DNA of 13,407 nt from an uncultured Bacteroidales bacterium (GCA_900549375.1 URNY01000072.1:1-13407); one strand, 5' to 3'. Positions 1 to 7,886 are shown, counted from the first letter of the stretch. Program-made: numbers and translations. Notes: a model not told the origin generated them from the letters alone.

Positions 1-395
1 TGCAGACAATCGCCGACATCTGAAGCCGATTCACACTTCTTCATTTCATACGGCTTTACGGTTTCTATTTCTTCTACTTTTTTCAGACGCTGACCGCAGA
101 TAACAATCATATCTTCAGACTTACTCATTTCAAGCGGCTTAACATTTCCAGGGAAAGACACAGACCCGTCTGGAGAAAAAACTGTACTGTGTAATATCCC
201 GGCACTTGGAACTTCAAGAACTGCCTGCATCGTAGAATCCACTTTTGAGTAGAAAATGCAAATTGAGTCAGTAATGACAGCTTCGGCATTGTCGTTAGCC
301 CAAACGCCCTTATACTTATATATGTGTAAATTTGTACCAGCATTAGCAATGATTACAGCAACGAGGCAAAATATAGAGAATACTATTTTTTTCAT
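1..395 (-). CDS. Secreted protein of unknown function (5' end only, runs off left edge)
   Basis: An open frame on the minus strand starts at the ATG at 395-393 and stays open to base 1, giving 131 codons without a stop. It begins MKKIVFSIFCLVAVIIANA followed by Gly-Thr-Asn: a Lys-Lys start, a hydrophobic core and an Ala-Asn-Ala end, a typical Sec signal peptide cleaved near residue 19. No Cys follows the core, so it does not look like a lipoprotein. The mature part is polar, without recognisable motifs, and includes two Cys near the visible end (Lys-Lys-Cys-Glu and Gly-Asp-Cys-Leu). A promoter-like TAACTTTG lies upstream at 427-434. The base composition is more AT-rich than the other genes here. 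I do not recognise the family; a periplasmic or outer-surface protein is all that can be inferred. The C-terminus is outside the window. Confidence 0.7.
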   Translation of the reverse strand, partial: MKKIVFSIFCLVAVIIANAGTNLHIYKYKGVWANDNAEAVITDSICIFYSKVDSTMQAVLEVPSAGILHSTVFSPDGSVSFPGNVKPLEMSKSEDMIVICGQRLKKVEEIETVKPYEMKKCESASDVGDCL

Positions 396-426
396 CACTA
401 ATGGTGTTGAATGATTTTATGTGTTG

Positions 427-460
427 CAAAGTTACACATTTATTTCGGAATAAGCCTCAA
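427..460 (-). promoter_or_regulatory. Candidate promoter of the leftmost secreted-protein gene
   Basis: On the minus strand TAACTTTG (434-427) matches the Bacteroidetes -7 consensus TAnnTTTG exactly. A TTG at 460-458 could serve as the -33 element, but the spacing of 23 bases is a little longer than the usual 19-21. Transcription would begin about 25 bases upstream of the ATG. Six-base inverted arms (ATGTGT at 419-424, ACACAT at 434-439) flank the -7 box. Confidence 0.45.
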
Positions 461-482
461 TAAATGTTGAGAAATCATCTGA

Positions 483-617
483 CTACAAAAATACTTCGAG
501 GTCGTTGACACGGAAAAGACAACAGTAACGTATATTGCGGCACTTGCAGGAGGAAAGTATCTTTACGATCATCCAGCCGTTACAGAACTAGTCACGGGGG
601 AGCGATGTATGGAATAA
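483..617 (+). pseudogene. Possible remnant of a coding sequence (C-terminal tail)
   Basis: Directly after a TGA (480-482), a plus-strand frame reads 44 codons to TAA at 615-617 with protein-like content: Tyr-Phe-Glu-Val-Val-Asp-Thr-Glu, then ITYIAALAGG-like text (actual residues Thr-Tyr-Ile-Ala-Ala-Leu-Ala-Gly-Gly-Lys-Tyr-Leu) and Val-Thr-Glu-Leu-Val-Thr-Gly-Glu near the end. There is no start codon except an ATG two codons before the stop. Upstream in the same frame are two stops (468, 480) and no coding look. This suggests the 3' tail of a gene whose front has been deleted, left between two unrelated genes. I do not recognise the family. Chance is possible, because 44 codons is short. Confidence 0.35.
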
Positions 618-633
618 ATATTTCCACACAGTA

Positions 634-664
634 TTTTCAATTTTAAATTTTTGACTTATATTTG
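634..664 (+). promoter_or_regulatory. Candidate promoter of the NlpC/P60 gene
   Basis: TATATTTG at 657-664 matches the TAnnTTTG -7 consensus. TTTT at 634-637, 19 bases upstream, is a three-of-four match to the -33 TTTG. The predicted transcript would start near 670 and leave a leader of about 35 bases before the ATG at 705. The surrounding AT-richness raises the chance of a false match. Confidence 0.4.
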
Positions 665-704
665 CAATTGTAAACAAGAAACTCAGACACTTGAAATTTT
701 CTGA

Positions 705-1313
705 ATGATGATTGCTTTGTTGAGGATTCCTTACATATCTAATCCTAACTTTCGGATTAGCCGCGTATTACAATACTGCTTATTGTCCGCTGTCGTTGTA
801 TTGTCAGCTGCCGGCACAGTGTCGTGCGGCTCATCAAAAGGGCATCATAAGCAGAAAAAGGAGTATGCGGAAACCGAAAATAAACCGGAAATAAAGGGTG
901 ACAAGACTCAAAAAAGGATAGTCGAGGAGGCGATGTCCTGGGTCGGGACACCGTATGCCTATGCCAAGTGCGAAAAAGGGGAGGGCACGGACTGCTCCGG
1001 AATGGTGATGAAAGTTTATGAAACCGCCGCCGGATGGGAAATTCCCCGCAATTCTGCAAAGCAGGCGGAATTCTGCATATTCCTCGAAAAGGAGAATGTC
1101 TGCGTAGGCGACCTTGTGTTTTTTGCCACCGGCAAGGATCCGGAAAGAATATCGCATGTCGGCATTATGATCGACGATATCAATTTCGTCCATGCTTCCA
1201 CATCGAAGGGAGTGGTGGTCTCAAAAATTAACTCACCATACTATACACGCACTTTCAGGATGTTCGGGCGCATACCCTCCGTAGGCCGCGCGATTTCGGA
1301 GAACAAGGATTGA
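705..1313 (+). CDS. NlpC/P60 family lipoprotein, cell-wall endopeptidase
   Basis: A 202-residue protein of the NlpC/P60 papain-like fold, whose members cut peptide stems of peptidoglycan (commonly the D-Glu to diamino acid bond). The N-terminus has a hydrophobic stretch (about residues 22-40) ending Gly-Thr-Val-Ser-Cys41, a relaxed lipobox, so it is probably a lipoprotein facing the periplasm. A charged linker of about 30 residues follows, then the catalytic domain from about residue 67. The nucleophile is Cys97 in Gly-Thr-Asp-Cys-Ser-Gly, the base is His151 in Ile-Ser-His-Val-Gly, and the third polar residue is His163 in Phe-Val-His-Ala. The active site therefore looks complete. Two ATG codons are adjacent (705, 708) and either could be used. 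The gene stands alone and converges on thioredoxin. The exact bond cut cannot be told from the sequence. Confidence 0.88.
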   Translation: MMIALLRIPYISNPNFRISRVLQYCLLSAVVVLSAAGTVSCGSSKGHHKQKKEYAETENKPEIKGDKTQKRIVEEAMSWVGTPYAYAKCEKGEGTDCSGMVMKVYETAAGWEIPRNSAKQAEFCIFLEKENVCVGDLVFFATGKDPERISHVGIMIDDINFVHASTSKGVVVSKINSPYYTRTFRMFGRIPSVGRAISENKD

Positions 1314-1329
1314 CGTCACGAATATAGAT

Positions 1330-1374
1330 AATTAAAACGTCCTGATTCCGCTCCGGAATCAGGACGTTTTAATT
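1330..1374. terminator. Bidirectional intrinsic terminator
   Basis: A perfect inverted repeat has 21-base arms (1330-1350 and 1354-1374) around a three-base CTC loop. The GC-containing core is flanked by AATTAAAA on the left and TTTTAATT on the right, so either strand gives a stem followed by a U-run. It lies between the convergent NlpC/P60 gene (stop at 1313) and trxA (stop at 1384) and can end both transcripts. Confidence 0.92.
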
Positions 1375-1383
1375 TGTATTCGA

Positions 1384-1698
1384 TCAGAGAAGCGGGAGAA
1401 GTTTCTCTTCGAGGTCGGCGAGTTTTACGGAGCCCACGCAACGATCTACTACTGCGCCGTCTTTGAAGAACAATACCGTCGGTATGCTGCGGATGCGGTT
1501 TTCAGCAACGATCTCGTCGTTTTCATCGATATTGAGTTTGCCTACAATGGCACGACCCTCATATTTCTCTGCCAGTTCCTCTACAACGGGACCGAGCTTG
1601 ATGCAAGGTCCGCACCATGTGGCCCAGAAATCGACCACTACCACTTTGCCTGATTCGATGGCCTCGCGGGCCGTCTTGTCTGTGAATTGAATAGCCAT
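1384..1698 (-). CDS. trxA: Thioredoxin
   Basis: A 104-residue cytoplasmic thioredoxin, the normal length for the family. It reduces protein disulfides and is itself recharged by thioredoxin reductase. The active site Trp28-Cys29-Gly-Pro-Cys32 follows the canonical Val-Asp-Phe-Trp-Ala-Thr strand, with buried Asp23. The cis-proline is Pro73 in Ser-Ile-Pro-Thr, and the C-terminal helix is complete. There is no signal peptide or membrane segment, which argues against the periplasmic TlpA-like relatives common in Bacteroidetes. It starts 18 AT-rich bases after the dnaE stop, with no TAnnTTTG box between, so it is probably expressed on the dnaE transcript and ended by the hairpin at 1330-1374. Confidence 0.95.
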   Translation of the reverse strand: MAIQFTDKTAREAIESGKVVVVDFWATWCGPCIKLGPVVEELAEKYEGRAIVGKLNIDENDEIVAENRIRSIPTVLFFKDGAVVDRCVGSVKLADLEEKLLPLL

Positions 1699-1716
1699 TT
1701 TATTTATAAATTAAAT

Positions 1717-4700
1717 TTATCTGTCGTTTATAGTAGTAACTTTATATTTTAGCCCGAATTCATCAAGTATATCGAGAAGTTTGCGGTCGATCGGTATCTT
1801 TTTGCGCATTCTTACCCTAACCGACTGCTTAAGCTCCATATCGAGGAGTTCGATGAAAAGCTGACCCTCACGTCCTTCCGAAGGCAGTTCATTCAGAGCC
1901 TTATAGAATTCCGGATAGCGCATAGCGCCATCGAGATAGACAAGGACGGCGTTGGCAAGTTTTCCTTTCTTCGAATCGAGTGGCGAAACCTCATCGATCT
2001 GCATGTCGAGGCGATCCGGACGGTATCTTCCGGGCACCACATTTATTTTTACAAATATAGGATCGCCCTCATGAAATCTATCCTTCTGTGTCTGATGATT
2101 CTGGCCGTATAGCGGAATCTCCCCCTTGCCCGAGAAGTCTTCAATCTCCACGATGGTGAATTCATTCCCTTTCTTCGAAATTCGTGATGTAACTTTAGTG
2201 ACAAGGCCACCCACGGTATATGTGCCGGCTGTCTCGAGCTTCATCTTCAAGACATCGCACGATGTGTTGCAGGCGTAAGTGAGTTCCATATAATAGGGAT
2301 CGAGCGGATGGGCGGAAAGATACATCGTCACCATTTCTTTCTCCTTCTCAAGGATACTAAGCCGGTTCCACGGAACGACATCGGGCAATGGAGGTTTATT
2401 GGTTTCTATCGGCTCCATCTCGCCGAAAAGACTCATCTGGAGGGAATTCTTGTCATTCTGTATGTTCTGCCCATATTTCACAAGGAGATCCGAAAATGTG
2501 GAGTCGAACATCGGATGGACGAATACCTCCCGGCGGATATCGAAGCAATCGAAAGATCCGGCCATGGCAAGGTTCTCGATAGTACTTCTGTTGCAGGCAC
2601 TGAGATTCACCCTCTCCACAAAATCATAGATATCTTTGAAGGGTCCGTTGCTTTCGCGTTCGCGGATTATGGCCGTAACGGCGTTTTCTCCGACTCCCTT
2701 GACGGCGCCGAGACCGAAACGTATGTCGCCGTTCTTGTCAACGGCGAATTTCTCCATGGATTCATTGATGTCCGGCACTTTCACGGTTATTCCCATGCGT
2801 CGGCATTCATCCATGAACTTGCGGAGCTTATCGGATGAGTTGAGGTTACGGCTCATCACGCCCGCCATATATTCGGCAGGGTAGTGGGCCTTCAGATAAG
2901 CCGTCTGATACGCCACCCAGCTATAGCACGTCGCGTGGCTCTTGTTGAAAGCATAAGATGCGAATTTCTCCCAATCGGCCCAGATTTTCTCGAGCGACTG
3001 CTCCGGATGGCCGTTCTCCATTCCCTGAGCGAGGAATTTCTTTTTGAGTTTCTGCATCTTGTCGATCTGCTTCTTACCCATAGCCTTTCGGAGCATATCG
3101 GATTCACCGCGGGTGAAGTTGGCCAGAAGTCGCGACAGAAGCATCACCTGCTCCTGATAGACCGTGATTCCATAAGTCTCTTCGAGATACTGCGACATTA
3201 TCGGGATGTCGTAGGTTATCGGTTCCTCGCCATGCTTACGCTTGATGAACGACGGGATATAATCCATAGGTCCCGGCCGATAAAGGGCGTTCATGGCAAT
3301 CAGGTCTTCAAACTTTGAAGGCTGTAGCTCACGAAGAGATTTCTGCATTCCTTCCGACTCAAACTGAAAAGTGGAAGTGGTGTTTCCCTTGCAATAAAGG
3401 TCGAACGTAGCCTTGTCATCGAGCGGAATATGGTCTATGTCGAGATCAATTCCATGACGGTGCTTGATATTGGCCAGAGTCTCCTTAATTATGGAGAGGG
3501 TTTTCAGACCGAGGAAGTCCATCTTGATAAGTCCTGTCTCCTCAATCACACTTCCCTCATATTGAGTGGATATTACTTTAGTACCGTCGGCATCGTTGGC
3601 CATCGAAACCGGCACCCAGTCAGTGATATCATCGCGGCATATAATTACGCCGCAGGCATGTATGCCAGTGCCGCGGATGTTGCCCTCGAGTTGCTCGGCA
3701 TATTTCAATGTCTCGCGGATAGCGGGATTCTCGTTATTTTTCTCCGCCGCAAACTCTTTGTTATAGAGCAGACAGTTCTTGAAATTAATCTTAGGGCTTT
3801 TGCCATTCACTTCCGGCAGACGGTCGGGCACAAGACGTGCCAGCCTGTTAGATTCCGGCAAAGGAACCTCAAGCACTTTAGCTACGTCCTTTATCGCCAT
3901 CTTTGTAGCCATTGTCTGATAGGTGATGATGTGAGCCACCTTTTCAGCGCCATATTTTTCCGTGACATATTTCAGCACCTCATAACGGCCGTCGTCATCG
4001 AAATCGACATCTATATCGGGGAGCGAGATACGGTCGGGGTTCAGGAATCGTTCGAACAGAAGGTCGTACTTGATAGGGTCGATCTGAGTTATACCGAGAC
4101 AGTATGCCGCGGCACTTCCGGCAGCTGAACCACGTCCCGGACCTATGCTGACTCCGAGTTTATTTCGACCGGTATTGATGAAATCTTGCACGATGAGAAA
4201 ATATCCCGGAAATCCCATCGTCTTCATGATGTAAAGCTCGAATTTCAAGCGCTCGGCCACATCCGGCGGCAACGGATCGCCATATCTCTCCTTTGCCCCA
4301 CGCATCGTGAGCATCTCCAGATAATCGGCCTCGAACTTGATGCGGTAAAGCTTGTCGTAGCCGCCTAAACGCTCGATTTTTGCATTTGCCTCCTCTTCGG
4401 AGAGGACTACATTTCCGTTCTCATCCTGCGTGAATTCATCGAACAGCTCCTTTTCGGATATGCGCTTCCGGTATTCCTCTTCCGTGCCGAATTCGGCCGG
4501 AATGTCGAAGAAGGGCATAATAGGAGCATGATTGAGAGTATAAAACTCCACTTTATCAAGAATCTCCTTAGTATTATCAATGGCTTCGGGGATATCCTTG
4601 AAGATTTCGCGCATCTCATCAGTGGTCTTAAGCCATTCCTGCTTCGTATAATGCAGACGCGGTTCCGAGAACGTCTTCTGCATGGAAACGCATATCAATC

Positions 4701-5412
4701 GATCGTGAGCCTCGGCATCGTCCTCGAATGTAAAGTGGACGTCGTTGGTCGCTATAAGCTTGATATTATGTTTCCTTGCGAATTTAATCAGATGTTCGTT
4801 CACGCGCACCTGCTCTTCGTAGACCTCACGGTTTGAATTAGGTTTGTCAGTTTTATGACGTTGCAGCTCAAGATAATAATCATCTCCGAAAGTCTGCTTA
4901 TACCATAATATCCGCTCCTCGGCCTTGTCGAGATCGCCGTGCATTATGAATTGGGGCACTTCTCCGCCAAGACAAGCCGAGCATACAATCAGGCCCTCTT
5001 TATGGGCTGCGAGATCCTCCCTGTCGGTGCGCGGTTTGAAATAAAAACCCTCGGTCCAGGCCCGGCTCACAAGTTTCACGAGGTTGTGATAGCCCACACT
5101 GTTCTTTGCGAGCACTATGAGGTGATATCCATTGTCGGTCTTGTCGCGTTTTTCGGTCATGCTGTTTCTGGCAACATACATCTCGCATCCGATAATGGGC
5201 TTGAATTTCTCTTCCTCGGGAAGACCGTCGTTCTTCTTGGCGACATAATTGAAAAATTCCTTGATGCCGAACATATTGCCATGATCGGTAAGAGCAATAC
5301 CACGCATCCCGTCGGCTATGGCTTTATCAACCAATTCTGGGATAGTGGCTTTGCCGTCGAGAAGGCTATATTGTGAATGGACATGAAGATGTGTGAATGG
5401 TATCGAGCTCAT
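1717..5412 (-). CDS. dnaE: DNA polymerase III subunit alpha
   Basis: The replicative polymerase catalytic subunit. With the ATG at 5412 it has 1231 residues. The frame can be extended to a TTG at 5466, but the promoter lies in that extension, and the 5412 start puts the first PHP histidines at 10 and 12 as in other DnaE proteins. Order of domains: PHP (His10-Leu-Val-His12, Asp-His-Gly, Gly-Cys-Glu, Asn-Asp-Val-His); palm with Pro-Asp466-Ile-Asp468-Val-Asp and Lys-Met-Asp632-Phe-Leu-Gly as the three catalytic aspartates; fingers; a helix-hairpin-helix stretch (Gly-Ala-Val-Lys-Gly-Val-Gly); a clamp-binding peptide Gln-Met-Ser-Leu-Phe-Gly near residue 992; and an OB fold (Gly-Gly-Leu-Val-Thr-Lys-Val). 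All nine usual PHP metal ligands seem present. The gene is intact and is followed closely by trxA. Confidence 0.97.
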   Translation of the reverse strand: MSSIPFTHLHVHSQYSLLDGKATIPELVDKAIADGMRGIALTDHGNMFGIKEFFNYVAKKNDGLPEEEKFKPIIGCEMYVARNSMTEKRDKTDNGYHLIVLAKNSVGYHNLVKLVSRAWTEGFYFKPRTDREDLAAHKEGLIVCSACLGGEVPQFIMHGDLDKAEERILWYKQTFGDDYYLELQRHKTDKPNSNREVYEEQVRVNEHLIKFARKHNIKLIATNDVHFTFEDDAEAHDRLICVSMQKTFSEPRLHYTKQEWLKTTDEMREIFKDIPEAIDNTKEILDKVEFYTLNHAPIMPFFDIPAEFGTEEEYRKRISEKELFDEFTQDENGNVVLSEEEANAKIERLGGYDKLYRIKFEADYLEMLTMRGAKERYGDPLPPDVAERLKFELYIMKTMGFPGYFLIVQDFINTGRNKLGVSIGPGRGSAAGSAAAYCLGITQIDPIKYDLLFERFLNPDRISLPDIDVDFDDDGRYEVLKYVTEKYGAEKVAHIITYQTMATKMAIKDVAKVLEVPLPESNRLARLVPDRLPEVNGKSPKINFKNCLLYNKEFAAEKNNENPAIRETLKYAEQLEGNIRGTGIHACGVIICRDDITDWVPVSMANDADGTKVISTQYEGSVIEETGLIKMDFLGLKTLSIIKETLANIKHRHGIDLDIDHIPLDDKATFDLYCKGNTTSTFQFESEGMQKSLRELQPSKFEDLIAMNALYRPGPMDYIPSFIKRKHGEEPITYDIPIMSQYLEETYGITVYQEQVMLLSRLLANFTRGESDMLRKAMGKKQIDKMQKLKKKFLAQGMENGHPEQSLEKIWADWEKFASYAFNKSHATCYSWVAYQTAYLKAHYPAEYMAGVMSRNLNSSDKLRKFMDECRRMGITVKVPDINESMEKFAVDKNGDIRFGLGAVKGVGENAVTAIIRERESNGPFKDIYDFVERVNLSACNRSTIENLAMAGSFDCFDIRREVFVHPMFDSTFSDLLVKYGQNIQNDKNSLQMSLFGEMEPIETNKPPLPDVVPWNRLSILEKEKEMVTMYLSAHPLDPYYMELTYACNTSCDVLKMKLETAGTYTVGGLVTKVTSRISKKGNEFTIVEIEDFSGKGEIPLYGQNHQTQKDRFHEGDPIFVKINVVPGRYRPDRLDMQIDEVSPLDSKKGKLANAVLVYLDGAMRYPEFYKALNELPSEGREGQLFIELLDMELKQSVRVRMRKKIPIDRKLLDILDEFGLKYKVTTINDR

Positions 5413-5435
5413 GACATCGGGATAATTTTTCAATG

Positions 5436-5466
5436 CAAAGATAATATCCGCCGCTTGTTTTTGCAA
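5436..5466 (-). promoter_or_regulatory. dnaE-trxA promoter
   Basis: On the minus strand TTG (5466-5464), 20 bases, then TATCTTTG (5443-5436) fits the Bacteroidetes -33/-7 pattern. The transcript would begin about 15-20 bases upstream of the ATG at 5412. The element lies within the longest open frame and so decides the start codon of dnaE. Confidence 0.7.
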
Positions 5467-5531
5467 TCCGAAATTCCGATTTATTTATCAACAGCGGCCA
5501 TAACGATTGTAAGAATTGAGTATTAACGGTA

Positions 5532-5563
5532 TTTGGATTAGAATTCTAAAATGCGTAAATTTG
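5532..5563 (+). promoter_or_regulatory. Promoter of the NatA/NatB exporter operon
   Basis: TTTG at 5532-5535, a 20-base spacer and TAAATTTG at 5556-5563 match the Bacteroidetes consensus at every defined base. Transcription would start near 5570, between the upstream in-frame ATG (5551) and the ATG at 5587. This makes 5587 the likely translation start. It is divergent from the dnaE promoter about 65 bases away. Confidence 0.75.
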
Positions 5564-5586
5564 TAGAGATATATAAATTTTTGCTT

Positions 5587-6555
5587 ATGGACATAATCAA
5601 AGCGGAGAACATCACGAAACGGTTTACCGGCCATGTGGCTCTCGACAACGTGAGTGTAAGTATCCCGGAAGGATCCATCTACGGTCTTCTTGGGCCTAAC
5701 GGGGCGGGTAAAACTACACTTATAAGAATAATAAATCACATAACCGCACCCGACAGCGGGACAGTAACTTTCAACGGGCATCCTCTGACTGCCGACGATG
5801 TTGCGATGATCGGCTATCTCCCCGAAGAAAGAGGCTTATACAAGAAAATGAAAGTTGGAGACCAGGCCCTCTTTTTTGCAAAGCTCAAGGGTCTGAGCAC
5901 AAGGGAAGCCACAGCGAGACTGCGAATGTGGTTCGACCGGTTTGGAATCTCCGATTGGTGGGGCAAAAAAGTGGAGGAGCTATCCAAAGGTATGGCGCAG
6001 AAAGTTCAGTTCATCGTCACAGTGCTGCACAATCCAAAACTTCTCATTTTCGATGAGCCCTTTTCAGGATTCGATCCCATAAACGCCGAATTGCTGAAAA
6101 ACGAGATCCTTCGTCTGCGTGACGAGGGTTCGACGGTGATATTCTCCACACATAATATGGAGAGCGTGGAGACCCTATGCGACTATTTCACTCTCATCAA
6201 CCGCTCCCATAATATTCTCTCGGGCAATGTGGCCGAGATACGCAGAGAAATGGGAAAGAACCACTACAAACTTTCTTTTCAGGGAGTGCCTCAGTTGCTC
6301 CTCGAACGTCTTGGCGACAGGATTGAAAGCCATTCGATGTCTAAACCGGAACTAACCCAAAACGGCCCCATCTTCAATGCCGAATTCTCTCTCAAAGAGG
6401 ATATATCGATGAGAGATTTCATATCCATAGCCAACGACACGGTCGAGATCGTTACATTCGACCGAGCTCTTCCCTCAATGAATGAAATCTTCATCCGCAC
6501 CGTGGAGAAATCAAACGCGGCCGGAAATAATGAGAATCATGAAGCTCAAAACTGA
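5587..6555 (+). CDS. ABC transporter ATP-binding protein, NatA type
   Basis: A 322-residue ATPase that powers the membrane partner encoded just downstream. An in-frame ATG at 5551 would add 12 residues, but the promoter's -7 box overlaps that stretch, so MDIIKAENITKRF is the better start. Walker A Gly-Pro-Asn-Gly-Ala-Gly-Lys-Thr-Thr is at 36-44, the signature Leu-Ser-Lys-Gly-Met at 132-136, Walker B Leu-Leu-Ile-Phe-Asp-Glu-Pro at 152-158 and the switch His at 189. The Q-loop position reads Leu-Pro-Glu-Glu-Arg-Gly-Leu-Tyr, with Glu in place of Gln, as is usual in the NatA/DUF4162 group. The last ~100 residues form the group's accessory domain. The named family includes sodium exporters (NatAB of Bacillus), but the substrate here is unknown. 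It is separated from the permease gene by 8 bases. Confidence 0.9.
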   Translation: MDIIKAENITKRFTGHVALDNVSVSIPEGSIYGLLGPNGAGKTTLIRIINHITAPDSGTVTFNGHPLTADDVAMIGYLPEERGLYKKMKVGDQALFFAKLKGLSTREATARLRMWFDRFGISDWWGKKVEELSKGMAQKVQFIVTVLHNPKLLIFDEPFSGFDPINAELLKNEILRLRDEGSTVIFSTHNMESVETLCDYFTLINRSHNILSGNVAEIRREMGKNHYKLSFQGVPQLLLERLGDRIESHSMSKPELTQNGPIFNAEFSLKEDISMRDFISIANDTVEIVTFDRALPSMNEIFIRTVEKSNAAGNNENHEAQN

Positions 6556-6563
6556 CAAATAAA

Positions 6564-7886
6564 ATGAACTCAAAGATAGGAATAATTATATCGCGGGAAT
6601 TCCGCGAAAGAGTGGTTAAAAAGAGTTTTATCGTCACCACTTTGCTGACGCCCGTGTTGATGGCACTTTTGATGGTGGCTCCGGCTCTTATAATGAATTT
6701 ATCCACTCCGGATGAGAAAAACATGGCCGTTATCGACAACAGCGGCATCATCTATCCGGCTCTTGTAAAGGAAGGAAACTCGATTGAATATCTGAAATTT
6801 GATAAAGTGTCTGTCCCCTTGGACTCGGCTCTTGCCTCGGATAAGTACGAAGCCGTGTTGTGGATCAACGAGGATGTGGCCGACAATCCGCAGAACGTTA
6901 TCTTATATATGCACGAATCAGGTTCGCTCGAAATCGAATCAGCTCTTAACGGCATCATATCGAAAACTGTGGAAGATACACGTCTGAAGCGCTACAATAT
7001 CGATAATCTTTCGCAGATACTCGATGAAATCGCTGTCACATCCAATATCCGGACGTTGCGCATCGACGACGAAGGAAATGAAAAGAATATATCTTCTCTG
7101 ACATCATTCATGCTCGGACTCGCCATGACATTTATTCTCTATATGTTCCTGCTGATGTATGGTCAGATGGTGATGACCTCCATCATCGAGGAGAAAAACA
7201 ACCGCGTTCTCGAGCTTGTGGTCTCCTCTGTGAAGCCTATGCAGCTGATGCTTGGCAAAATCATCGGAGTAGGTCTTGTGGCTGTATTGCAGATCACGAT
7301 ATGGGCACTCCTTATCTGCGTGATGAGCGCATTTGTAATGCCTCTTTTCATGCCTGATGGTATGGCCGAGCAGATAGCCATGATGAACAACGGCACATTC
7401 AATCCGTCGGCTTCCTCATTCGACCCCGACATGGTGAAAGCTCTCGCGATGTTCACCTCAGTCGCCTATATCGCCAAGCTGTTCATGTATATCGCACTGT
7501 TCCTCATCGGCGGTTTCCTTTTCTACTCCTCTATATTCGCTGCGATAGGCTCGTCGGTCGACAACATTCAGGACGCTTCGCAACTCCAGACTTTTGCAGT
7601 CCTGCCGATAATAATAGCGCTGGTATTCTCGCTCTCCATAGGAAACGATCCGAACAGCACTGCCGCAGTGTGGCTTTCAATGATTCCTTTCACTTCTCCG
7701 ATGGTGATGCTTTCCCGCATTCCGTTCGATGTGGCCTCATGGCAGATTTGGGTGTCGCTCGCGATTCTCTATGCCTCGTTTGTCGGAATGGCCTGGATTG
7801 CCGGTAAGATCTATCGTGTCGGTATCTTTATGTATGGCAAGAAACCTACCATAAAGGACCTCATCAGATGGGCGAAATATAAATGA
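6564..7886 (+). CDS. ABC-2 type permease, NatB-like
   Basis: A 440-residue membrane subunit of the exporter, partner of the ATPase encoded 8 bases upstream. Layout is that of the ABC-2/NatB (COG1668) group: one membrane helix near residues 22-45, a large extracytoplasmic domain of about 130 residues (46-177), then about five further helices (roughly 178-204, 231-262, 300-325, 341-360, 394-415). The conserved cytoplasmic loop Ile-Ile-Glu-Glu-Lys-Asn-Asn-Arg-Val-Leu-Glu and Val-Lys-Pro-Met-Gln-Leu-Met-Leu-Gly-Lys at 207-232 is a hallmark. The family is annotated as sodium efflux permease by similarity, yet many members have unknown cargo. No clear terminator follows; a separate strong promoter begins the next operon. 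Confidence 0.88.
   Translation: MNSKIGIIISREFRERVVKKSFIVTTLLTPVLMALLMVAPALIMNLSTPDEKNMAVIDNSGIIYPALVKEGNSIEYLKFDKVSVPLDSALASDKYEAVLWINEDVADNPQNVILYMHESGSLEIESALNGIISKTVEDTRLKRYNIDNLSQILDEIAVTSNIRTLRIDDEGNEKNISSLTSFMLGLAMTFILYMFLLMYGQMVMTSIIEEKNNRVLELVVSSVKPMQLMLGKIIGVGLVAVLQITIWALLICVMSAFVMPLFMPDGMAEQIAMMNNGTFNPSASSFDPDMVKALAMFTSVAYIAKLFMYIALFLIGGFLFYSSIFAAIGSSVDNIQDASQLQTFAVLPIIIALVFSLSIGNDPNSTAAVWLSMIPFTSPMVMLSRIPFDVASWQIWVSLAILYASFVGMAWIAGKIYRVGIFMYGKKPTIKDLIRWAKYK

Larger units (their letters stand above)
396..704. other. AT-rich intergenic region
   Basis: These 309 bases separate the divergent secreted-protein gene and the NlpC/P60 gene. They hold the candidate promoters at 427-460 (minus) and 634-664 (plus) and the coding-like remnant at 483-617. 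I see no RNA gene, terminator hairpin, long repeat or insertion-sequence end. The lower GC content than in the flanking core genes fits a decayed or transferred patch. Confidence 0.5.

Noticed and set aside
3430..4128. 232-codon plus-strand frame opposite dnaE
   Set aside because: It overlaps the palm domain of DnaE antisense; no family resemblance and no promoter.
5413..5466. N-terminal extension of DnaE from a TTG at 5466
   Set aside because: The extension contains the promoter boxes, and the family N-terminus begins just before the PHP His-Leu-His-Val-His segment at the ATG at 5412.
5587..7886. Assigning sodium export to the ABC pair
   Set aside because: Sequence supports the NatA/NatB family but not the cargo; many members transport unknown substrates.
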